Shown piece by piece: positions 63,621-64,000 of a stretch of DNA of 64,000 bases. Each line of letters begins with the position of its first letter. Position 1 is the stretch's first letter. Under the pieces are notes generated by a model. It saw nothing but the letters and a program-made list of their open reading frames with translations, was not told where the DNA came from and did no database searches. Made by a program: the position numbers and the translations under genes. The stretch comes from Flabesymbios commensalis (taxonomy: Eukaryota > Annelida > Polychaeta > Terebellida > Flabelligeridae), in assembly GCA_964017125.1 (NCBI GenBank), contig OZ024912.1, forward strand, positions 64,772,390 through 64,836,389. The letters are read 5' to 3'.

Positions 63621-64000
63621 GGACCTGAGGGTTTGTCGATATGCATTATAATATGCATTATAATATGTAGATTCTGAAATAAGTAGGTCAAGTTAGCTTG
63701 CGACAAAAATGTCAATTCATGTATCATGTTATATTCACCCCTGCATTGCAAATTGTGAATAAATTATTGCATTACTTATTAAGAGTCTTACTTGTTGTTC
63801 GTTGTGTTCTGGTGTCACCGAGAATCGGAAGCACATTGGTGATCTTATATACGATGCACTAATGAATGTCTGGTAGGCCTACAGACAGTGTAAGATTAAC
63901 GTGTTAGTTGCCGTATTCATGGTATTGGGCTGGTGTCTGCTGGGCGAGATCACCGGGCGAGATCTCCGGCGATGAGCGCCGCACATGCAGCGGTGCTTGT
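63621..64000. other. Right edge, nothing recognised
   Basis: A short direct repeat (ATGCATTATAAT twice near 63641-63665) and a GC-richer end with GGGCGAGATC twice near 63942-63964. No coding segment. Confidence 0.35.

Overview
The window is animal nuclear DNA: AT-rich, intron-rich and packed with short inverted-repeat elements. Two host genes can be read with confidence. Protein similarity, intron density and repeat types suggest a marine invertebrate, perhaps a deuterostome such as a hemichordate or echinoderm. That placement is an impression from sequence style and was not tested against a database.

Left part (about 0.7-27.2 kb, + strand): a complete POLR2B gene, the second-largest subunit of RNA polymerase II. 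I place 22 coding exons. Their junctions all keep frame and give 1,175 residues, against 1,174 in human. The first coding exon is a 19-base piece at 716-734, separated from the rest by an 8.2-kb intron. All introns carry GT...AG ends. The introns hold many non-autonomous transposons: a Tc1/mariner-like element, TTAA-bounded piggyBac-like miniatures, a tRNA-Thr-derived SINE, foldback elements, and a 64-bp perfect palindrome just upstream of exon 13.

Middle (27.2-40.4 kb): repeat-rich intergenic DNA with several copies of one dispersed repeat family in both orientations. It ends at an intact, intronless PRPSAP gene (phosphoribosyl-pyrophosphate synthetase-associated protein) on the minus strand at 38,555-39,658, convergent with POLR2B.

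40.4-45.5 kb: a 5.1-kb unit bounded by TTAA and a 13-bp terminal inverted repeat, looking like a large non-autonomous piggyBac-type element. Its right third is a tandem satellite of about 350-380 bp. Each monomer carries an 11-bp-phased run of TGACCTTG, the nuclear-receptor half-site.

45.5-64 kb: transposon graveyard. It contains a broken BEL/Pao element with a plausible 5' LTR (49.05-50.9 kb), a broken Ty3/Gypsy element on the minus strand (54.5-58.7 kb), and a broken Gypsy-type gag region with a possible 5' LTR at the right edge (61.2-63.6 kb). Several copies of a quasi-palindromic miniature element (ends close to CAGCAAACACAAGACGTTGA) and long tandem or foldback repeats lie among them. I see no tRNA or rRNA gene and no CRISPR array. 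The two host genes do not form a functional unit; one makes mRNA and the other modulates nucleotide precursor supply.
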